Assembly: GCF_000166055.1 (NCBI RefSeq)
Contig: NC_014664.1
Span: 2,449,501-2,513,500 of the forward strand
From: Rhodomicrobium vannielii ATCC 17100
GTDB lineage: Bacteria > Pseudomonadota > Alphaproteobacteria > Rhizobiales > Rhodomicrobiaceae
Reading direction: 5' to 3'
Length of the DNA stretch: 64,000 nucleotides
Shown here: positions 16,410 through 25,350 of the stretch, piece by piece
How the letters are laid out: each line of letters opens with the position of its first letter
How positions within the stretch are numbered: the first letter of the stretch is position 1
The notes under the pieces: model-generated
Seen by the model: only the letters and a program-made list of their open reading frames with translations
The model's database searches: none
Told to the model about the DNA's origin: nothing
Position numbers and translations under genes: made by a program

Positions 16410-17978
16410 ATGCCGAATATGCCTGCCAAAGACCAAGCTCCGATCAAGAAGATATCGCGTCGCTCGCCCCTGTCGCTGGTCAGTCGCAATCTTGTCGGCG
16501 CCTCCGCGGTTGCCTTCTGCGTGATCGCGGGTGCCGGAGCCTACCAGTTGCAAGCCGCGCCGGATGTTGCTCCGCAAAGCGAGACGACGAGCCATCTGCC
16601 GAGCTTTACGGCGCTCGCGGAACGCGTTTCGCCGTCCGTCGTATCGGTGCGCGTGAAGGCCGACCCGCGCCTTATCGCCTCGCAGGACGGTGGGGCCGAT
16701 GAGCGCTCTCCCGATGGCAACAAGGACAATCCTTTCAGCGGCACGCCGCTCGAACGCTTCTTCGCGGGGCCGAAGGGTCTCATACCGCCCGACCCGAAGG
16801 GCAAGGACAAGAAGGGTGGAACGCCCGGCGCGCCCGTGCTCGGACAGGGCTCCGGCTTTTTCATCTCGCAGGACGGCTACATCGTCACGAACAACCACGT
16901 CGTCGAAGGCGCGATGAAGGTTGAGGTGCTGACGACCGAAGGCCGCGTGTTGCCCGCCAAGATTATCGGCACCGATGCAGGCACCGACCTCGCGCTTCTG
17001 AAGGTGGAAGGGCGCAATTTCCCGGCGATCAAGTTCAGCAAGGGCGACGTCAAGGTCGGCGAATGGGTGATCGCGCTCGGCAACCCGTTCGGCCTCGAAG
17101 GCACGGTGACGGCGGGCATCGTATCGGCGCGCGGCCGCGACATCGGCATGGGCGCGTATGACAACTTCATCCAGATCGACGCTTCGGTGAACCAGGGTAA
17201 TTCCGGCGGCCCGACCTTCAATCAGTCGGGCGAGGTGATCGGCGTGAACACGGCCATCTTCTCGCCGTCCGGCGGTTCGGTCGGCATCGCGTTCGCCGTG
17301 CCCGCCAAGACGGTTGAAACCATCGTCGCGCAATTGAAGGAAAAAGGCCGGGTGACGCGCGGCTGGCTCGGCGTCGAGGTGCAGCCCGTGACGCCGGAAC
17401 TCGCCGACAGCCTCGGCCTCCGCGACCCGCAAGGCGCGCTCGTGACCTCGCTTATGCAGGGCAGCCCGGCCGACAAGGGCGGCCTGCTGCGCGGCGATGT
17501 CGTGCTCAAGATCAACGAAGGCGATGTGAAGGACAGCCGCGACCTCGCGCGCCGGATCGCTTCCATTCCGCCGCAGACCGCCGTCCGCCTCGCGATCTTC
17601 CGCAACGGCAGGCGCGAAGCCCTTGCCGTCAAGCTGACGGAACTGAAGGATGAATCGAAGCTGCCGGGCGGTCGGAGTGGCCCCGCGCTGCAATCGGAAA
17701 TCGGCGGCCTCGGCATCTCCGTCGCGCCCATGGTGAACGGCACCGGCGGCGCGCCCGGCCTCGCCATCGTGGAAATCCGCCCGGACGGCAAAGCCGCCGA
17801 TGTCGGCCTCGTGCAGGGCGACGTGATCCTCGCGGCGAACGGCTCGGATCTGTTCACGCCCGACGCGCTGGAGGCGGCGCTTCGCAACGCCCGCGCCATC
17901 GGCAAATACCACGCGCTGACACTCGTTCAGCGCGGTGCGACGCAGGTCTTCGTCGCGCTGCCGACCGGCGCTCGCTGA
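16410..17978 (+). CDS. degP: DegP/HtrA (Do-like) periplasmic serine endoprotease
   Basis: This 522-residue envelope protease/chaperone degrades misfolded periplasmic proteins. After a basic N-terminus comes a hydrophobic signal or anchor (about 28-46), then a trypsin-like domain with His163 (TNNHVVEG), Asp193 (GTDAGTDLALLKV) and Ser265 (NQGNSGGP), then two PDZ domains (about 345-430 and 440-520). A Lys/Gly-rich insertion near 100-140 precedes the catalytic core. The start at 16410 has GGAAAG close by; ATG 16419 is nearly as good, and the longer frame to 16308 is not supported. A strong terminator follows. Confidence 0.95.
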   Translation: MPNMPAKDQAPIKKISRRSPLSLVSRNLVGASAVAFCVIAGAGAYQLQAAPDVAPQSETTSHLPSFTALAERVSPSVVSVRVKADPRLIASQDGGADERSPDGNKDNPFSGTPLERFFAGPKGLIPPDPKGKDKKGGTPGAPVLGQGSGFFISQDGYIVTNNHVVEGAMKVEVLTTEGRVLPAKIIGTDAGTDLALLKVEGRNFPAIKFSKGDVKVGEWVIALGNPFGLEGTVTAGIVSARGRDIGMGAYDNFIQIDASVNQGNSGGPTFNQSGEVIGVNTAIFSPSGGSVGIAFAVPAKTVETIVAQLKEKGRVTRGWLGVEVQPVTPELADSLGLRDPQGALVTSLMQGSPADKGGLLRGDVVLKINEGDVKDSRDLARRIASIPPQTAVRLAIFRNGRREALAVKLTELKDESKLPGGRSGPALQSEIGGLGISVAPMVNGTGGAPGLAIVEIRPDGKAADVGLVQGDVILAANGSDLFTPDALEAALRNARAIGKYHALTLVQRGATQVFVALPTGAR

Positions 17979-18001
17979 CAGCAAAAAGTTTGAGGGGCGG
18001 G

Positions 18002-18026
18002 TCGGGGGCGGTTTCGCCCCCGATTT
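18002..18026 (+). terminator. Intrinsic terminator of the degP-type gene
   Basis: TCGGGGGCG-gttt-CGCCCCCGA is a perfect 9-bp stem with a four-base loop, starting 24 bases after the stop codon and followed by TTTGCATTTG. Confidence 0.7.
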
Positions 18027-18127
18027 GCATTTGCGGCGGCGCGCACATCCGCTGTTGGAGATGCGGCTCGAGTCCCGTACGATCACGGCTTGCGCCGCCT
18101 CGCGCGGCAACCTAGATCTGAGCGGTT

Positions 18128-18199
18128 AAAGCATTTCCAGGACGTGGAAGCCGGTTTTCCATCGGGAATTGCGATACAGGAACAAGATAGAGTGCTTCG
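18128..18199. repeat. Dispersed palindromic repeat, degenerate copy
   Basis: This stretch contains the core GTGGAAGCCGGTTTT (18144-18158) flanked by AAAGCATTTCCA and GGGAATTGCG, then AGATAGAGTGCTT. The core is shared, with one difference, with the element at 41705-41753. The layout resembles short dispersed repeats I know from Rhizobiales genomes. Assignment is from memory of the pattern. Confidence 0.6.
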
Positions 18200-18239
18200 T
18201 TGAACGGACGGAAGCGCTCTTACGAACGGACCCCGCGCC

Positions 18240-18650
18240 ATGCCGAAGATCACGCCCACTGAAGCTCTCATCTATGTCATGATCACGATGTCCGCTGCGG
18301 ATCGGCAGATCTCGGACCGGGAACTCGACCGCATCGCGCAAATCGTGAAGCACCTGCCCGTGTTTCTCGGCTTCGATGAGAACAGCCTCGCGAAAACGGC
18401 CGAACGCTGCGGCGACATGCTGAGCGAAGACGAGGGGCTGGAGCATCTGCTCGAACTCGTGTCGGCGTCCCTGCCCAAGAAGCTCCACGAGACGGCCTAT
18501 GCCTTGGCGGTGGAGGTCGCGGCGGCTGACCTCAAGGTGCCCGACGAGGAAATCCGTCTCCTCGAAATCATCCGCGACGCGCTGCACCTCGACAAGCTCG
18601 TGTGCGTGGCCATCGAGCGCGCCGCCCGCGCGCGACATCAGACGCTCTGA
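18240..18650 (+). CDS. TerB-like (tellurite resistance/DUF533-type) helical protein
   Basis: The 136-residue all-helical protein matches the TerB fold: EALIYVMITMSAADRQISDRELDRI at the N-terminus with the acidic D-x-x-I-S-x-x-E turn that resembles a metal site, and its internal repeat AVEVAAADLKVPDEEIRLLEII near 85-110. TerB-like domains bind divalent metals and occur in membrane stress complexes, but stand-alone copies like this are uncharacterised. The ribosome site is weak. It lies just upstream of dapF, with 82 bases between. Confidence 0.75.
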   Translation: MPKITPTEALIYVMITMSAADRQISDRELDRIAQIVKHLPVFLGFDENSLAKTAERCGDMLSEDEGLEHLLELVSASLPKKLHETAYALAVEVAAADLKVPDEEIRLLEIIRDALHLDKLVCVAIERAARARHQTL

Positions 18651-18732
18651 GTCAAGCCAAGTCCACAACCTGCTTTGCAAAGCGCCTGCGCGCCGTCTAT
18701 ATAACGCGTACCGATTTCCCTGAAAGGCGCGC

Positions 18733-19614
18733 GTGCGGATGGCTTTCTCGCACATATCATTCAAGAAGATGAACGGCCTCGGCAACGACTTTGCCGTGCT
18801 TGACGCGCGAGCGAACGATTTCCAGCTGACGGCCGACGAGGCCAGCGCCATCGCCAACCGCGAGACGGGCGTCGGCTGCGATCAGGTGATCGTGCTGGAG
18901 CCGTCGAGCCGCGCGGATGTGTTCATGCGCATCCTGAACGCGGACGGCTCCGAGGTCGGCGCCTGCGGCAATGCGAGCCGCTGCGTCGGCGCGCTGGTGG
19001 CCGCTGAACTCGGGCGCGAGCGCGTCACCATCGAGACGGCGGCGGGCGTGCTCGACGCGCGCATCTCGGGCGACGGCCTCGTGACGGTGGACATGGGCGT
19101 GCCGCGCTTCGGCTGGCGCGACATTCCGCTCGCGAAGGAAGAGCCGGACACCCGCGCCATCTCGCTCGCGATCACGCTTCCCGATGGCCGCGTGCTGGAA
19201 GGGCCGAGCGTCGCCAATGTGGGCAACCCGCACGCCATTTTCTGGGTCGCCGACGTCGACGCCTACGACCTTGCCACGTTCGGGGGTGCGCTGGAATACG
19301 ATCCGATCTTTCCCGAGCGCGCCAACATTTCGCTCGCCGAAGTGATCGACGACCAGACCGTAAAACTGCGCGTCTGGGAGCGCGGGGCGGGCATCACTCA
19401 AGCCTGCGGCACCGCCGCCTGCGCCACCGCCGTCTCCGCCGCGCGAACGGGTCGCACGGGCCGTTCCGTCGAAATCCGCCTGCCCGGCGGCGTAATCGGC
19501 ATCGAGTGGCGCGCGGACGACGACCACATCCTCATGACCGGCCCCGTCGCGCACGAGTTTGAAGGCACGCTGACGCTGTCCGGCGGCTCTCTAACGGTGG
19601 CGCGCGAATCATGA
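18733..19614 (+). CDS. dapF: Diaminopimelate epimerase
   Basis: DapF converts LL- to meso-diaminopimelate for lysine and peptidoglycan synthesis. The 293-residue protein has both catalytic cysteines, Cys78 in GACGNASRC and Cys225 in QACGTAAC, plus the substrate-binding MNGLGNDF and NVGNPHAIF motifs. GTG 18733 follows GAAAGG; ATG 18739 is an alternative. It heads a compact operon: its stop overlaps the mtaB start by 4 bases, followed by ftsY and yciB. Confidence 0.95.
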   Translation: MRMAFSHISFKKMNGLGNDFAVLDARANDFQLTADEASAIANRETGVGCDQVIVLEPSSRADVFMRILNADGSEVGACGNASRCVGALVAAELGRERVTIETAAGVLDARISGDGLVTVDMGVPRFGWRDIPLAKEEPDTRAISLAITLPDGRVLEGPSVANVGNPHAIFWVADVDAYDLATFGGALEYDPIFPERANISLAEVIDDQTVKLRVWERGAGITQACGTAACATAVSAARTGRTGRSVEIRLPGGVIGIEWRADDDHILMTGPVAHEFEGTLTLSGGSLTVARES

Positions 19615-20864
19615 CCGTCGATGTCATCACATTCGGTTGCCGCCTCAACACTTACGAAAGCGAAGTGGCGAAGAAGCACGCGCAGGACGCAGGCGTGACC
19701 GACGCCGTGATCGTCAACACCTGCGCGGTGACGGGCGAAGCCGTGCGGCAGGCGCGGCAGGCGATCCGCAAGCTTCGCCGCGAGCGGCCAGGTGCGAAGA
19801 TCATCGTCACGGGTTGCGCCGCGCAGATCGAGCCGGAAACCTTCGCCGACATGGACGAAGCCGACCACGTTATCGGCAATGGCGAGAAGACGAGTGCCGC
19901 GACGTTCCTGAGCCTCGCGGCGGGCGACCTCGCTCGCGTGCGGGTGAACGACATCGCGAGCGTCCGCGAGACCGCGCCTCATATGATTTCTGGGTTCGGC
20001 AGCCGCGCGCGCGCCTATGTCGAGGTGCAGAACGGCTGCGACCACCGCTGCACCTTCTGCGTGATCCCGTTCGGGCGCGGACCGTCGCGCTCGGTGCCTG
20101 CGGGCGAAGTCGTCCACCAGATCCGCGCGCTCGTCGAGGACGGTTACCGCGAAGTTGTGCTGACGGGCGTCGACCTCACCTCCTATGGCGCGGATCTGCC
20201 CGGCGAAATGAAGCTCGGCCGCCTCGTGCGCACCGTGCTGCGCCTCGTGCCGGAATTGCCACGCCTGCGCATCTCCTCCATCGACACTATGGAAGCGGAC
20301 GACGCGCTCATCGACGCCTTCGCCGAGGAAGAACGGCTCATGCCGCACCTTCACCTCTCGCTGCAATCGGGCGACAACCTCATCCTGAAGCGCATGAAGC
20401 GCCGCCACGCCCGCGAGGATGTCATCCGCTTCTGCCGCGAGATGCGCGAGATCCGCCCGGACATGGTTTTCGGCGCGGACCTCATCGCCGGCTTCCCGAC
20501 CGAGGACGAAGCCATGTTCGAGAACACGATACGGCTCGCCGACGAATGCGGCCTGTCCTTCATGCACGTGTTCCCCTATTCGCCGCGCCCGAAGACGGCC
20601 GCCGCGCGCATGCCGCAGCTCGACCGCGCGCTCGTGAAGGAACGCGCCGCGCGGCTTCGCGGGAAAGCCGATACGCGGCTCGGCACGCATCTAGCGGATG
20701 AAACCGGCAAGGTGTTCGAGGTGCTGATGGAGCGCGAGCGCGTCGGCCGGACGCCCGGCTTTACGGAAATTGAAATTGCGGGCGGCGCGGAACGCGGCGG
20801 CATCGTGCGCGCACGCGCAACCGGCCACGACAAGCGCCACCTTATCGGGGAGTGCCTGGCATGA
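19611..20864 (+). CDS. mtaB: tRNA t6A37 methylthiotransferase MtaB
   Basis: MtaB is a radical-SAM enzyme that converts t6A to ms2t6A at position 37 of tRNAs reading ANN codons. The 417-residue protein has the N-terminal MTTase cysteines Cys10, Cys38 and Cys69 for one iron-sulfur cluster and the radical-SAM triad Cys143, Cys147, Cys150 (NGCDHRCTFC) for the second, then a TRAM-like tail. The short N-terminal domain and FGCRLNTYES opening distinguish it from MiaB. It overlaps dapF by 4 bases and ftsY begins within its stop codon, so the three are translationally coupled. Confidence 0.95.
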   Translation: MTVDVITFGCRLNTYESEVAKKHAQDAGVTDAVIVNTCAVTGEAVRQARQAIRKLRRERPGAKIIVTGCAAQIEPETFADMDEADHVIGNGEKTSAATFLSLAAGDLARVRVNDIASVRETAPHMISGFGSRARAYVEVQNGCDHRCTFCVIPFGRGPSRSVPAGEVVHQIRALVEDGYREVVLTGVDLTSYGADLPGEMKLGRLVRTVLRLVPELPRLRISSIDTMEADDALIDAFAEEERLMPHLHLSLQSGDNLILKRMKRRHAREDVIRFCREMREIRPDMVFGADLIAGFPTEDEAMFENTIRLADECGLSFMHVFPYSPRPKTAAARMPQLDRALVKERAARLRGKADTRLGTHLADETGKVFEVLMERERVGRTPGFTEIEIAGGAERGGIVRARATGHDKRHLIGECLA

Positions 20865-22090
20865 GCGAAGATAAGCGCGGCCTGTTCGGATCGGTCCGCA
20901 TGTTCGGCATCGGCAAGAAGGAACAGCCCAAGCCCGAGGCTCCGAAGCCCGAGGCGGTCGAGGTTGAGACGCCATTGGCGGAGCCCGTTCGACAAGCGGA
21001 ATATGATTCCGTTGCTTTGGCCGAAGCGCCGGTCGCCGCCGAAAGCTGGAAAGATTTCGAAATCGTGGACGAGCCGCGAGGCGAAGCGGTTGTCGAGGAA
21101 TTCCAGGCTCCTTCCGAGCCGTCGGCCGCGCCGGTTCAGCCCTCGCCAGCCGCCGCACCCGAAGAAAAGCCGCGCGTCGGCTGGCTCCAGCGCCTCAAGC
21201 AGGGGCTGACGAAGACCTCGTCGAAGCTCACCGAAGGCATCACCGGCGTCTTCACCAAGCGCAAGCTTGATGACGACACGCTTGAGGAACTGGAAGACCT
21301 GCTGATCCAGTCGGACCTCGGCCTCGCCGTCTCGGCCCGCGTGATCGCCGCGCTCAAGAAGGCGCGCTACAACAGCGACATCTCGCCGGAAGAAGTGCGC
21401 GCGATCCTCGCCGCCGAGGTGGAGAAGGTGCTCGGCCCCGTCGCGCAGCCGCTCGAAATCGACACATCGAAGAAGCCCTACGTCGTTCTCATGGTCGGCG
21501 TGAACGGCACCGGCAAGACGACGACAATCGGCAAATATGCGAAGCAGTTTACCGAGCAGGGGCTGAAGGTCATGCTCGCGGCGGGCGACACGTTCCGCGC
21601 GGCGGCCATCGAGCAATTGAAGGTTTGGGGCGAGCGCACGGGTGCGCCTGTCGTGTCGGGCGCGCAGGGCGCTGACGCCGCGGGGCTTGCCTTCGACGCG
21701 CTCACCCGGGCGAAGAAAGAGGGCGCCGACCTTCTCATCATCGACACGGCGGGGCGCCTCCAGAACAAGACCGGGCTCATGGCCGAGCTTGAAAAAATCA
21801 TTCGCGTGATCCGCAAGGTGGACCCGGAAGCCCCGCATTCGGTTCTTCTGACGCTCGACGCGACCACGGGGCAGAATGCACTTTCGCAGGTCGAGATTTT
21901 CGGCAAGACCGCTGGCGTCACGGGCCTTATCATGACGAAGCTCGACGGCACGGCGCGCGGCGGTATCCTCGTCGCCATCGCGGCCAAGCACGGTCTGCCG
22001 GTGCATGCCATCGGCGTCGGCGAGAGCGCAAGCGATTTGCAAGCTTTCTCTGCGCAGGATTTTGCACGCGCCATCGCGGGCGTCAGTTGA
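20861..22090 (+). CDS. ftsY: Signal recognition particle receptor FtsY
   Basis: FtsY docks ribosome-SRP complexes at the membrane and hydrolyses GTP together with Ffh. The 409-residue protein has an acidic, Pro/Ala/Glu-rich N-terminal A region (about 20-105), then the NG domain with P-loop GVNGTGKT (213-220), DTFRAAA, DTAGR, TKLDG and TARGG motifs. ATG 20861 overlaps the mtaB stop (ATGA); a GTG nine bases earlier is in frame but less likely. Co-transcription of ftsY with dapF and mtaB is common in alphaproteobacteria. Confidence 0.97.
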   Translation: MSEDKRGLFGSVRMFGIGKKEQPKPEAPKPEAVEVETPLAEPVRQAEYDSVALAEAPVAAESWKDFEIVDEPRGEAVVEEFQAPSEPSAAPVQPSPAAAPEEKPRVGWLQRLKQGLTKTSSKLTEGITGVFTKRKLDDDTLEELEDLLIQSDLGLAVSARVIAALKKARYNSDISPEEVRAILAAEVEKVLGPVAQPLEIDTSKKPYVVLMVGVNGTGKTTTIGKYAKQFTEQGLKVMLAAGDTFRAAAIEQLKVWGERTGAPVVSGAQGADAAGLAFDALTRAKKEGADLLIIDTAGRLQNKTGLMAELEKIIRVIRKVDPEAPHSVLLTLDATTGQNALSQVEIFGKTAGVTGLIMTKLDGTARGGILVAIAAKHGLPVHAIGVGESASDLQAFSAQDFARAIAGVS

Positions 22091-22107
22091 GGTCGGAGGG
22101 TTCAGGA

Positions 22108-22746
22108 GTGGCAGGTTTGGAAGCGATGAAGTCCGAGGCGATCAAGACGAAGACCGAGGCGACGAATCCGGTCGACAAGACCTCGATCCTGAAACTTCTG
22201 CTGGATGTCGGGCCGCTCGCGATTTTCTTCATCATGAACGGCCGGGCCGGCATTTTCTACGCCACGGGCGCGTTCATGGTCGCGACCGTGATTTCGCTCG
22301 TCGCAAGCCGCCTGCTGTTCAAGCGCATCCCCGTCATCGCGCTGGTCACCGGCGTGTTCGTCATGGTCTTCGGCGCACTCACCATCTGGCTGCACGACGA
22401 CACCTTCATCAAGATCAAGCCGACCATCGTGAACTGCCTGTTCGTGGTCATCCTCGCCACCGGGCTTTACTTCCGCCGCCCGCTCCTGAAGCTCGCGCTC
22501 GGTGAGGTCTTCAAGATGGAAGACGAGGGATGGCGCATCCTCACTATGCGGTGGATCGGGTTTTTTGCCGTCCTCGCGGTGTTGAACGAGGTCATGTGGC
22601 GCAACTTCTCGACCGACACGTGGGTCACATTCAAGTCGTTCGGTATCATGCCGCTGACCTTCGTCTTCATGCTGTCCCAGGTCGCGCTGATCATGCGCTA
22701 TCAGATCCCGGAGGCCGAGCCGGAAGCCTCCGAAGCCAAAAGTTAG
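22108..22746 (+). CDS. yciB: Inner membrane-spanning protein YciB (septation protein A family)
   Basis: The 212-residue protein has five or six membrane helices and the family hallmarks: LLLDVGPLAIFFIMNGRAGIFYATGAFM at the first helix, GALTIWLHDDTFIKIKPTI in the middle, and DEGWRILTMRWIGFFAVLAVLNEVMWR near the end. YciB interacts with cell elongation and division proteins and affects envelope integrity in E. coli; it was earlier called intracellular septation protein A. GTG 22108 has GGAGGG 7 bases upstream; ATG 22126 is possible. It is the last gene of the dapF operon. Confidence 0.9.
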   Translation: MAGLEAMKSEAIKTKTEATNPVDKTSILKLLLDVGPLAIFFIMNGRAGIFYATGAFMVATVISLVASRLLFKRIPVIALVTGVFVMVFGALTIWLHDDTFIKIKPTIVNCLFVVILATGLYFRRPLLKLALGEVFKMEDEGWRILTMRWIGFFAVLAVLNEVMWRNFSTDTWVTFKSFGIMPLTFVFMLSQVALIMRYQIPEAEPEASEAKS

Positions 22747-22839
22747 GGACTTCGGAGAATTCTTTCCGTGCGCTGTATGGAACCTCCGGTTGCCGTTTCC
22801 ATTTCTCGTGATAGGCTCATAGCTTAACCCGAGTGCCGG

Positions 22840-23370
22840 ATGACAATGCTGGACACAAAATCAGGAGCGGGGCAAACGGGCAGACGGCGGAAGAAGACCC
22901 CCGCAAGCCGCGCCCCCGCCATCGACTCCTCGATCATTCATCTTCTCCACCGCGCTAGCCAGAGGGCTTCGGAAATTTTCGCGCAGGAAACGCGAGATTT
23001 CGATCTGACTGCGCGGCAATATGCTGTGGTTACAACCGTGGCGCGGCATGAGGGCCTGAGCCAGACCGATCTCGTCCGTCTGACGGGCATCGACCGCTCT
23101 ACGCTCGCCGATGTGGTGCAGCGCCTTCTGAAGCGTGGGATCATCGAGCGCGAGCGCACGATGCGCGACGGGCGTACCTATGCCGTGAGCCTGTCGGCGG
23201 AGGGGCGCGAACTTCTCGACGCGATCAAGCCGATTGCGCGTCGTGCCGATCGGCTCGTCATGAGTTGCCTCGGCGATGAAGACGGCAAACTCGCGGCGCA
23301 AATCCTTTCCCGACTGCTGCGCAAAGCCGACGAAGATGGCGATGACGTTTTTATGAAACCCGCGCGTTAG
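22840..23370 (+). CDS. MarR-family transcriptional regulator
   Basis: A 176-residue winged helix-turn-helix regulator. After a basic, disordered N-terminus (about 1-28) come the dimer helix IIHLLHRASQRASEIF, the recognition region LSQTDLVRLTGIDRSTLADVVQRLLKRGIIERER and the wing RDGRTYAVSLSAEG. MarR proteins usually repress nearby genes and release on binding phenolic or other small ligands or on oxidation. No obvious target is adjacent: yciB is upstream and a GNAT gene follows 52 bases later, which might be the regulated partner. Confidence 0.85.
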   Translation: MTMLDTKSGAGQTGRRRKKTPASRAPAIDSSIIHLLHRASQRASEIFAQETRDFDLTARQYAVVTTVARHEGLSQTDLVRLTGIDRSTLADVVQRLLKRGIIERERTMRDGRTYAVSLSAEGRELLDAIKPIARRADRLVMSCLGDEDGKLAAQILSRLLRKADEDGDDVFMKPAR

Positions 23371-23422
23371 GTTGTACGTGAACGATCTCGCCAACCGAAA
23401 AGGTTGGATGTAGAGTATCCAT

Positions 23423-23953
23423 ATGGGCGCGAACCTTATCAGTTTCAGACTGGCCTCGTCGAAAGACGCTAATGCGGTGGCGGCGATCCACGACGCTGCG
23501 TGGCGCTCGACCTATCAGGGCATCATTCCGCATCTCCACCTTGAGCGCATGATTGCGAGGCGTGGTCCGCGCTGGTGGCAGGAGCAGGTGGAACGCGGCG
23601 CTAACGTGACGCTCCTCATCTTCGACGGCGTGCCGCAGGGCTACGCTACATGGGGTAAGGCGCGCGGCACCTGGCCGTGGGAAGCTGGCGAAATCTTCGA
23701 GCTTTATGTGAACCCCGCTTTTCAGGGCATTGGCCTCGGCACGCGACTTTTCGCCACTGTGAAGGATGCGCTCAAGCGGGAGGGGCTGAAACGGCTCGTC
23801 GTGTGGGCGCTGAAGGACAACGAGACGGCCTGCGCCTTCTATGGCGGGCTCGGCGGCTCCATTGTCGCGGCCACGCCGGAGCGCTACGGCGATGTATCAC
23901 TGACGCGCGTCGCCTTCGCTTGGGGCGTCAACGTGAAATCGTCCAAGGCCTGA
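23423..23953 (+). CDS. GNAT-family N-acetyltransferase
   Basis: This 176-residue protein carries the GNAT acetyl-CoA site: strand beta4 GEIFELYVNPAFQGIGLGTRLF with the Q/R-x-x-G-x-G/A pyrophosphate loop (QGIGLG, about 101-106), and VWALKDNETACAFYGGLGG for motif B. The N-terminal DANAVAAIHDAAWRSTYQGIIP stretch is common in small-molecule acetyltransferases. The substrate cannot be predicted. The MarR gene lies 52 bases upstream on the same strand and may share its transcript. Confidence 0.85.
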   Translation: MGANLISFRLASSKDANAVAAIHDAAWRSTYQGIIPHLHLERMIARRGPRWWQEQVERGANVTLLIFDGVPQGYATWGKARGTWPWEAGEIFELYVNPAFQGIGLGTRLFATVKDALKREGLKRLVVWALKDNETACAFYGGLGGSIVAATPERYGDVSLTRVAFAWGVNVKSSKA

Positions 23954-24703
23954 CGGGCTTTTGCGCGAACAGGCGGCGCATCCTCCGCATCGAATGATCC
24001 GCGAGCCGCGGCTGAACTCACATTCCCTCTGAATATGCATCCAGATCGCTGGAATCGCGCGCGGGCTTCCCGCCGCTGGACCAAGCGCCCGGCGTCGCCT
24101 TGTGCTCCTCGGTCCCGCTGATTTTCGCGCCGAAGCAGGCGCTGCGCGCATAAAAGCACAGGTCAAGCAAATTTCGTTTTGCGGCCTTATTTTCGTCCAA
24201 CCGCTGAGGCATCAATATCACATCACAAGGCGGCGACGGTTCAGGCCCCCTCGGAAATTGGCGCCGCTTGTGAGAGTTGAGTCGGTAGTAAAGCGTCCGA
24301 GTGTGCGTTTGTTAGCGTCAGCTTTCTGTAGCGTTTGTTGAGTGTCAGTAAGCGCGTGGCCGGTTATGCGTAGCGCTTTCGCCCCGTGGACCGACGTAAG
24401 ATTTGGTTTACGAGTTTGGTTTAGAGTCCTCGCAACCAAGGGACGTTGTTCCCGAATAAAGTTGCCCCTGAGAGACGAGGCCACCTGCATTGGCCCCCAC
24501 CCCCGCTAGCCAAAATGGCTTCGTCTCTCTTTTTCCTCCCCCTGTTTGTCAGCGATAGCTCCTCTCCGTGCCGAAACCGCGAGGCGAATTCTCTGCGCGC
24601 GACGAAAACGGCATTCAACTTTGCGTGCCTTGGCGCGGCCCGACATCCGACCGACGCGATTCGGCTTTAGAGCTGAGACAGGAAACGCGCATGGAGAACC
24701 CGG
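23954..24703. other. 750-base gene-free interval, possible unannotated RNA
   Basis: No convincing protein gene lies here, although a minus-strand frame from ATG 24212 to 24018 (64 residues, unusually few arginines for a random frame) cannot be excluded. The interval contains a very strong composite terminator (24470-24534) more than 500 bases past the preceding GNAT stop, so it probably ends a separate transcript. A small hairpin GGGA-N6-TCCC is seen around 24440-24453. Confidence 0.5.
24470..24534 (+). terminator. Composite intrinsic terminator, probably of a small RNA
   Basis: GAGAGACGAGGCCA (24470-24483) pairs with TGGCTTCGTCTCTC (24516-24529) over 14 positions, all Watson-Crick but one G-U. 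A nested stem TTGGC/GCCAA (24490-24494 with 24509-24513) encloses a C-rich loop. Five T residues follow directly. This is the most stable hairpin with a T-run I found in the window. Confidence 0.75.
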
Positions 24704-25336
24704 ATGGCAAGCGAACTCATTTTCTACACAAACCCGATGTCGCGCGGGCGGATCGTCCGCTGGATGCTGGAAGAGGTCGGGCACCCATACCGCACCGAAA
24801 TCGTCGAATACGGTCCGCAAATGAAATCGCCGCCCTATTCCGACATCAACCCGATGGGAAAAGTGCCAGCGCTTCGCCACGGCGACGCTGTCGTGACCGA
24901 AACCGCCGCGATCTGCGCATACCTCGCCGACGCGTTTCCCGGCGCGGGCCTCGCGCCCGCGCCGCAAAGCCCTGCGCGAGCCGCCTGGTATCGCTGGCTG
25001 TTTTTCGGCGCGGGTCCTCTCGAAGCTGCCATCACGAACAAGGCATGCGGCTTCGAGGCGTCCGAAGAAAAAAGCCGCATGCTGGGTTACGGGAGTTTCG
25101 CCTCCGTGATGGACACGCTGGAGAAGGCCGTGTCCGCGTCCGATTATCTCGCAGGCGACACATTCAGCGCGGCCGACGTCTATGTCGGGTCGCAGGTCGC
25201 ATGGGGCCTCCGATACGGCACCATGGAAACGCGCCCCGCATTCGAGCGTTACTGGGGCCGGCTCAAGGATCGCCCCGCCGCTATCCGCGCCGCTCGGATC
25301 GACGACGATCTGCTCGTGAAGACCAGACCGGCCTGA
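24704..25336 (+). CDS. Glutathione S-transferase family protein
   Basis: A 210-residue GST-fold protein. The thioredoxin-like N-terminal domain begins LIFYTNPMSRGRIVRWMLEEVG, with Ser13 (PMSRGR) as likely catalytic residue, and holds the cis-proline GKVPAL and the glutathione-binding ETAAI motif. The helical C-terminal domain contains FSAADVYVGS, the N-capping motif near 165. It may conjugate or reduce electrophiles; no neighbouring gene suggests the substrate. It follows the strong terminator at 24534. Confidence 0.85.
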   Translation: MASELIFYTNPMSRGRIVRWMLEEVGHPYRTEIVEYGPQMKSPPYSDINPMGKVPALRHGDAVVTETAAICAYLADAFPGAGLAPAPQSPARAAWYRWLFFGAGPLEAAITNKACGFEASEEKSRMLGYGSFASVMDTLEKAVSASDYLAGDTFSAADVYVGSQVAWGLRYGTMETRPAFERYWGRLKDRPAAIRAARIDDDLLVKTRPA

Positions 25337-25350
25337 TCCGTTCAGGTTGC

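Noticed and set aside
16392-18110. 572-codon minus-strand open frame
   Set aside because: Antisense of the degP-type protease gene; compositional artefact of GC-rich DNA.
18179-18201. GGAAC...GTT pair before the TerB-like gene as an EcfG promoter
   Set aside because: The spacing (15 bases to GTT) is two to three bases too short, and it overlaps the dispersed repeat.
20576-22042. 488-codon minus-strand open frame
   Set aside because: Antisense of mtaB and ftsY; no start signal or homology.
24018-24212. Minus-strand 64-residue frame in the 750-base gap
   Set aside because: Composition is not obviously random, but there is no ribosome site or recognisable family; not strong enough to annotate.
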